Shown: positions 57,611 through 64,000 of the stretch, piece by piece
Layout: each line of letters opens with the position of its first letter
Position numbering within the stretch: position 1 is the stretch's first letter
Source of the DNA: Pelodera strongyloides
Taxonomy: Eukaryota > Nematoda > Chromadorea > Rhabditida > Rhabditidae
Assembly: GCA_036852015.1 (NCBI GenBank)
Contig: JAANDG010000102.1
Span: 124,001-188,000 of the forward strand
Length of the DNA: 64,000 nucleotides
Direction: 5' to 3'
Notes under the pieces: model-generated
Told to the model about the DNA's origin: nothing
The model's database searches: none
What the model saw: only the letters and a program-made list of their open reading frames with translations
Program-made: the position numbers and the translations under genes

Positions 57611-60034
57611 GTTATGTATATGTGGCGTGGGCAGGAAAGAAATGGGAAAATAGAAGAATGAACACCGGCGACCACTCCCAATGTGGAAACGACACAACTG
57701 GCAAAGTATGCTGCGCTCAATTAGTATATGATGACGTGTATAGAGTAGGTTGAAAGGTACCGATCACAAACATGTCGATAAAAATGCTGGGAGGAGATGC
57801 ACTGTTATCGAAAAACAATATTTAGTACTACGATTTCTGAGTGTTGTAAAAGGGTAATGTGAGGAAAGAGAGTGCGGCACAGACGGAGGTCTCGTGTTGA
57901 CTGCCTCCCTTTACACAACAGCAAATATCTATTGATTGATTCATCGACAAACATATGTGACTCATTCTCAGCCACAATAGAGGAGAGGGAGTTTTGGGTG
58001 ATTTGCCAGTCAAAATGGGACCATCCTCCAATTGTTCGAACATGTAATAATCAGGGAGCATCGAAATGCTAAGACATAAATGAGCAAGTATCTGAGAAAC
58101 AGGGGTTGCAAAATATGTTATCAATACTTAAACACAAGTAGTGAACTCTTGAAATGTTTTTTTGGTACCGTGCGTGGCTAATTTCAACATTGTTCACAAA
58201 TAGATAAGTTAGACTGACGCGAATAGAGAAAACAAGAATGCGTCAGCTCATTGAATGGGGATCGCAAATGTAAGTTTCGCACATTTCGAAATTCTAATTC
58301 ATCACAGCGCGCGGTAACGAAAACTGTGAACGCATGTGCATTCACGAAGGATGGGGTGTCTGAAACCATCCCAGCAATCCATACTATACAAATTGTCATA
58401 TATGGGAATAAAAGGGAAATTCAAGGCCATGTTCGTGTTTGTGATATGCTCAAATAAGAGAATCTTAGCCTGGCAAGGTCACACAAACAGCAACAAAGAA
58501 TAGTGGAGACTCGCTGAGAACTGGACTTGAATAAATTGACTGATCGCATCAAAATAAAGGATAGTGACTTCCGATCGTCGAGTTGCTAAGAGAAGCTACG
58601 TATTTGATTCGTATGTTGAAAATCTATGTGAAGTTGCTAGGTAATGCTGCTAGGTAAAGCATTTTCCTCTTTTCAGGGAAAGAAGGAAATATAACCCGCT
58701 CTAACATTTTCAGAGGTCAATCTTTGCTTTGTTTTCACATTGCCGGGCAAGCAGGAAAAGTGTCATTTTTGGTGGAGCATTTCGTTGCCCTGTGAAATGC
58801 AATTTGTGCCTCTCTTTTCTATTACACACCCACTTCGACTACATACATGTGTGATCAATCGAAAATGCTGTAAAACTCATGGAAAACAATTAACAACTCC
58901 GTAAAAACTGTATTTCAAAGGCAAAGGTCGCACGAGACAAACATTTAGGGAAGCCTTCCTAGCATGTTGCTGTGGAATAAAGACTAGTGACAAACAAAGC
59001 ACTACACGATTACGGGTGTCAATATTTACAAACAAATACGTGATATAAATAAACAAGAACCTACATATGAGATTACAAATGGAGTCAGTGAGCAAGTGAT
59101 AAAAGGCAAGAATTCAGTGAAATATGTTCCTTCAATTTTCAATTTCATGTAAAGACAGTCTCACAGAATGATTAGTCATACGAGACTGTCCAATATGTAA
59201 CAGAAAACGGATGGAAGAAAGAATCAAACAAAGATGTTGAGAACTTTTTGATTGGTTACAATACATTGGTGACACAGACGTTTTGATCAAACCAGACTAG
59301 TATTTTCTCACCGAAAATGGCCAGTCACTCTTATTTTCGGTTGTACATGTGTTAAACCAACATTTCCAGAGTCAAAATAAATATAAGAATATCAGTTGGA
59401 AGTTAAGGATAATGTGTAACAATCGTATTAGTGAAAGAACATGGGTTTGGAAATTACATAATGGCTTAGCCGTAGCTCGCAATGATAAATGCTAGATAAC
59501 CACGACTACTATTTTAATGAAGGAATAGGGTACGACATAAATATATAAGATGAACGGTTTAGCCTTCAACTTGATCGTAGTAATCAACATTCGCGTCCTT
59601 TTGTTCAGAAGCATCAATCTAAAATATTGCCCTAGTTAGACGCATAGTCGGCAATGAATAGTACTGCTTTCCACGTTGCTCGGTTGCTTGCAAAGATCGG
59701 TTAAGTTACTACCTGGCATCTGGTTCCATAACAGAAATCGGCCGAAATCCTCAGTCTATCTTTTTCAATTACCACTTCAGATGAGTGTTGTTCGAAGTCA
59801 AAGATTATAGGCAGTGCGATTCCTGAATATCATCATTACAATGATTTAATGATAATGACAAAAACTCATTTGCCTTAATCTGAATACAACATACGATGAG
59901 AGTATCATTTGCATTTATAATTTAATTTAATTAAATAGATTTTGAATTTGTCATTATAATTTGAAAGTAATCTCAATGCAACACACGATGATAGTGTGAC
60001 CATTTGAAGACATAAATGATGACATATGACAAAT

Positions 60035-63000
60035 TTAACCTTTCAGCTTTCCTGCCATATCCTCATTAAGAATCAATTCAGTGAGTGCGTTAACCAAGAA
60101 TTCAAGGGAATTCTCATCGATACCTTCCACCAGTGAAGCAACCTGAACAATGTCTTTCTTTCGCTGTTGAGTATTCCCGGGAACGCTGACTTGCTAATCA
60201 CACGTCGGGATCTGTGATACATACTACATTCAATAACTCATTTGCTAATAGAAAACTGACCTCTCCGATTTTGAATTTGTCAATTCTCATTGTTGCCTTG
60301 AAGATATAATCTTTGAATGACGGATTGTCGAGTGTTATTTCCACTGCCATTGTTGAAGTTAGGAAGCGGCGATTGCGGTCTCCTTGCTGAAAGAAGAATT
60401 TAGAACTGAGGTATTTGAATAGCCTTGCCCTTTTTACTTGTACGGGTCAGAATAAATGTCTACCTGTACGAATGCATCTACTCTGCTGTCAACGTATACG
60501 GTGGCCTTTCCGGCTTCGAGCACTAGTCTTGGATAGGAGATCGTATGAGATTTGATAACAACCATTCCATTAGGGAACCTCTCTTTCAGTGCTGTAAAGC
60601 TAATGATTAATAAGAACATGTCTGACCAGAGGGCAGAATAAGTACCAAAAAAAAGAGGAGAGAGGAGGGAGATCAAGTGTAAGTACTTAGTTAGGGACAA
60701 AGATGCCTTCAGCCATAAATGAAAATTCAATTCTTATATGTCTGGAATTGTTTGCATGAACTCGCAATTGCAAATTAAATTGCTTATGGGCTTGCTGTAA
60801 AGTTCAAAACGCTGTGATTTCTGAATGTTTTGCAGGTGCTTTTAATATTCACCTTTCACTAGTATCTAAACAAGTCATTATTAGACTCAAAGTTCAAACT
60901 ATTATGATAAACTACCCGGAAATAGGGTTCCTGCGCAAATGTCATCAGAAGGGCATTCTGTCCTCAGGTATCCGGTTATTGCGGTATTATTCTGGGCATT
61001 CTTTGATATTTCATAGTCAAACTTTCTGAAATAAATTTTTTTTATTCTGGCAATACCAAAGGGAATGCCTGTCTCTAATTTACATGTTGTTTCCAACCCA
61101 ACTATTTTCTACCTATATTGATCCATCCAGAAGAGTAGACTGCTGAGTGTGTAGTTTGAAAGAACAAAATCAACCATTTTTTCACTTTGGACATCTCCAC
61201 TCAACGAAGGAGCACGGAATGGAAGGCGGAAATCGTTTAGACGAGTCCGACCTGCAGTGATATGGATAGCTGTGGGATAATGACTTTTCTAACTGTGCCA
61301 TCGAAAGAAACAATGTGGTAACTAAATCTTGTGAAAAATCTCTAACCTTGTCTCAGTATACCGAATGAATTTCCTCGGTGTCTCATCACAATCTTATCAT
61401 CACCGAATTGCACTGGTCCTGCAAAAATTGGGTTCAAATCACAACAAGTTTATTATCAGCTTATAACTGAAATAAAATGTTCTATCAATTTTTACCGAGA
61501 AGTCCATAATTGAGGAAGTATTGGTCAAATAACGCAGCAGACATGGGAGTGTTCATCAATCGGTTGGAAATTACAGGAACCAACTCCGCGTGGAATGAGG
61601 GACATACCACCTGTAGATATGTTATGTTTATACAATTGATCAAATAAGTGAGAGTACAATTCTCTGACGGTCTGTCCATGTTTGCGAATCGCACATGCGA
61701 AAGTGAAATATGCATGTCCATTGTCGGGTAAATGACATGGTTCCGCAGCGATTTTGAATCTGCTAAAAATTCTATATCCGTGCTAACCTGCGCTTTGCAG
61801 ATTTCCAATAGTACGGACCAATTTCTAATAGCGCGGGTCTGATACACTTGGGGGATACATTAGGCATTTGACATTCATGTAAAATCGCCCGCACATGGAC
61901 AGGCAATTGTTATTTTCGCAAGTGCGAATCGCAAATATGGACAGGACATGAACAAAACACAAATCAGGACAAACAACGAACAATCGTCCAACGCTCCTCG
62001 TGTCAAATACGAATATGACTGATGCTATCCGAACTTATATACCTGCTCAATCTTATCCCTGATATAATTGTTGACAAGCGGAATGTAGTTTGAAATTTGC
62101 ACGGCATCGTTGCTGTTGAAACGGATCTCGGCTGCCCCCGGCTCGACCTGCATGAAAATGTTAATCCATGAAGTAAAATTAGACCAACTAGAACAAATCA
62201 CCTTGCAGGTTCCTCTTACCTTGCAGGTGACTAGATCTGTCTTCAGATGTCCGTCTGCATTCACTCCTGTCCACAGGAGGAACTCAATTGATGTCCTGAA
62301 AATTCCCAAATTTAGATTTCACGTTCAGGAGTTTCCTTCTACATAACATAAGTTGAAGTAACGTTTCCTAAACCAACTTCTCCAGAATGAGAGGTGCATT
62401 TCCTTTGAATTCTCCAGATGGACTGTTGAGGACGAACATTGTGTTTACAGATGCATTTAGGTTTGATCCCTGGAAACATACTCATTATATCCAGAACCAA
62501 ACCAACATGCTGAATAATTGGGCTCATGCATATCGAATATTATTCATGCAGAAAAACACATTAACTACGAGGTGGAACACATGCTAGGAAGACGGTCTCC
62601 TGATTTCAAACAGGCAAGTACTCTTCAGTTCCACTAATACCTGTGAAAGAATGAGACGACTTGTGAAAAAGTCTGGTTCAATTCGCATTCTCAGAATGGC
62701 CAGGAAACCTGCACATTCTTGTCCACATATAAAATCAGGCGTTCCATACTTAAAGTGCAATCGTGAATGCTCCCTCAGTTGGAACATAACTTTTTGCGAA
62801 GCGGGCAAATCATTTTATTCGAAGTAAAGCGCCTTCGCTAGAGAACTCTGGTGCAGATTTCTAGTCAGAGGAATAGAAACGAACCGTCCATTCTATTCCT
62901 TTGGCACTCCTGGAGGCAATCTCTGATGTAAACGTCTTCTCTTCAAACGAAACGAGTTTCTGAGAGATCAGCGACAGCTTGACCTAAACAATAAACGGGT

Positions 63001-63450
63001 ATTTTATAATTCATTCCCTCAAAAAACTATAAGATAATTAATTGCTTCGATGGTGTTTTTCTTACCTCGGGCGTAAGTTGTGAACTAATATTGAATTGGA
63101 GGTCCCCAGCTGTGAGAAAGCGAAGGACGCGATCTTTCAGATAGTCGGCCATCATATCCAATCCCTAAATACTTGAACGAAATAGTGTTAAACTCTCAAG
63201 ACTGACCTCTACACATACGCTGATTGACAAATCCTTACTGTTTGAATCATTGTTTGTTAAAATCATATGATTTTCCATTATTTTTCTCAAAGTTCAATTT
63301 TGTCCTCAAAAATCCTTAGCCTGATCGTTTTTTTTTGTCTTGAAACAGGTATGGAAACCCTAATCAGTACTAGGTACTAGATTGACTATACCTTTTGATT
63401 AATTCTCGTGTAGAAACCTGCATGTGTGCCCGTTTCGGCAAAGAAACTAT
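60035..63450 (-). CDS. BPI/LBP/CETP-family lipid-binding protein, 14 exons found, 5' end missing
   Basis: Extracellular two-domain lipid/LPS-binding family. Exons: 63392-63450, 63066-63164, 62881-62983, 62641-62789, 62378-62469, 62220-62295, 62043-62147, 61496-61610, 61347-61418, 61113-61269, 60916-61025, 60464-60591, 60261-60386, 60035-60193 (TAA); about 516 codons in one frame. N-terminal half: GFYTRINQKGLDMMADYLKD, the family's opening helix, then VKLSLISQKLVSFEEKTF. Middle: VNADGHLKTDLVTCK and VVCPSFHAELVPVISNRL. C-terminal half: LSNYTLSSLLFWM, KFDYEISKNA, GTLFPALKERFPNG. The order matches the N-barrel, linker and C-barrel plan. The signal-peptide exon is not settled; hydrophobic MVVFFSGLVLGNF at about 63760 is a candidate. 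The junction 62881/62789 is the least certain. An intron holds TIR element C copy 3. Confidence 0.85.
61667..61947. mobile_element. TIR element family C, copy 3
   Basis: About 280 bp with inverted termini of about 35 nt (left GTCTGTCCATGTTTGCGAA, complement of right GTCCTGTCCATATTTGCGAT) and internal blocks shared with the other copies, such as ATGGTTCCGCAGCGATT and GCGGGTCTGATAC. Lies in the intron between exons 62043-62147 and 61496-61610 of the BPI-like gene. Confidence 0.7.
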
Positions 63451-63794
63451 CTGAAAGGTTATAATTAGGTTGAAGCTATTATTGTGTCAATTAATATCGT
63501 GCACTTGTTTAATGGTTTTTTTGGTTTGCATCAAACTCGTGATAATTTTGACAATCCTGCGGTGTTAATTTAGAAATATGTTGGATTCTTATAACCCAAG
63601 CAAAATCCACACGGTTCAATTGGCAGTTTTCGCTTTCTGTTCCCCAAATCTTTGGTGAAAGGTCGTCCTTCAGACACTCGCACGCAACAAACCGAAAGCA
63701 AATCCTATGCGATTTTCGAACGAAATTTCCTAAGACTAAACCTGAGAAAAAGACCACCATGGGTTGTCTGAGTTACTTCAATAAATGTGAAAGG
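63451..63794 (-). other. 5' region of the BPI-like gene
   Basis: Should include the missing first exon. An ATG-led frame at 63509-63760 begins with a hydrophobic stretch. A phase-1 donor is required; GTTTAG at about 63742 would give only seven codons, so the assignment is open. Confidence 0.3.
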
Positions 63795-64000
63795 GTCAGG
63801 CGCACCAAAAATGACTACTCTCTTCATTTCCATAAAAATTTTGTGCCCCATTCGAGCTTACACGTTGGGACATAGTTTCATAACTTGAACTTTCCGCGGC
63901 AATATTTGGGGTCATTTACCAGCACGAATATACCGTATTTTGACACGCAGTTTGTTAGTTGTTGTGTTGTTCGTTGCGTTGGCTACATATTATTTGCTAT
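63795..64000. mobile_element. TIR element family B, copy 2 (truncated by window)
   Basis: Starts GGTCAGGCGCACCAAAAATGA and aligns to 47333-47540, sharing ACACGT(T/G)GG, TAGTTTCATAAC-type and CGAATATACCG blocks. The right end lies beyond the window. Confidence 0.7.

Larger units (their letters stand above)
54659..60034. other. large gene-poor stretch
   Basis: No coding exon with matching phases found on either strand in 5.4 kb apart from short unsupported ORFs. It contains a GA-rich patch (55600-55700), the 442-bp foldback at 56186-56627 and the TA microsatellite at 57535-57605. Genes made of very small exons could have been missed. Confidence 0.4.

Noticed and set aside
57463..57753. ORFs encoding long Tyr-Ile repeats
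   Set aside because: Direct translation of the TA microsatellite.
1..64000. CRISPR arrays, operons of prokaryotic type, prophage or integron
   Set aside because: Spliced eukaryotic genes throughout; no spaced direct-repeat array and no bacterial gene organisation was seen.

Overview
The window looks like nuclear DNA of an invertebrate, most likely a nematode. It is AT-rich, and genes are cut into many small exons by introns mostly of 45-150 nt that end in TTTTCAG or TTTTTAG. Several start codons lie directly behind such an acceptor, as expected for spliced-leader trans-splicing. Gene content fits: Staufen, an ACK tyrosine kinase, a BPI/LBP-like lipid-binding protein, a Pmp3-like peptide and a modular Cys-rich secreted protein. 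No species can be named. Exon models were built by hand by following reading frame and splice phase. In the better models the exon lengths sum exactly to whole codons.

Layout: the 3' end of an unknown gene (+, 1-101); a DHHC palmitoyltransferase (-, 1.6-3.7 kb); an iterated-motif repeat (5.8-6.2 kb); an unrecognised 8-exon gene (+, 6.9-8.6 kb); Staufen in 20 exons (-, 11.0-16.5 kb); an unrecognised 77-residue gene (-, 17.1-17.7 kb); a partial unrecognised gene (+, 18.7-20.1 kb); a Penelope-like retroelement (+, 20.8-27.1 kb); an ACK/TNK2-type kinase in 33 exons (-, 29.4-39.3 kb); a repeat-rich, gene-poor stretch with a dead LINE fragment and one small ORF (39.3-46.3 kb); a 17-exon Cys-rich secreted protein (+, 46.4-52.6 kb); a small Cys-rich/Lys-rich locus (+, 53.1-53.6 kb); a Pmp3/UPF0057 peptide (-, 54.1-54.7 kb); a gene-poor stretch with a 442-bp foldback element and a TA microsatellite (54.7-60.0 kb); and a BPI/LBP/CETP-family gene (-, 60.0-63.5 kb, 5' end unresolved).

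The most unusual part is the retroelement. A GIY-YIG endonuclease domain precedes the reverse transcriptase in the same frame, the reverse of canonical Penelope order, and hammerhead-ribozyme-like motifs lie in both of its tandem 3' segments. The window also carries three families of short TIR elements, all present inside introns, and two clusters of short motifs iterated in both orientations. Two neighbouring genes, Staufen and an ACK-type kinase, belong to families with dsRNA-related roles in nematodes. Nothing in the sequence shows they are functionally linked.
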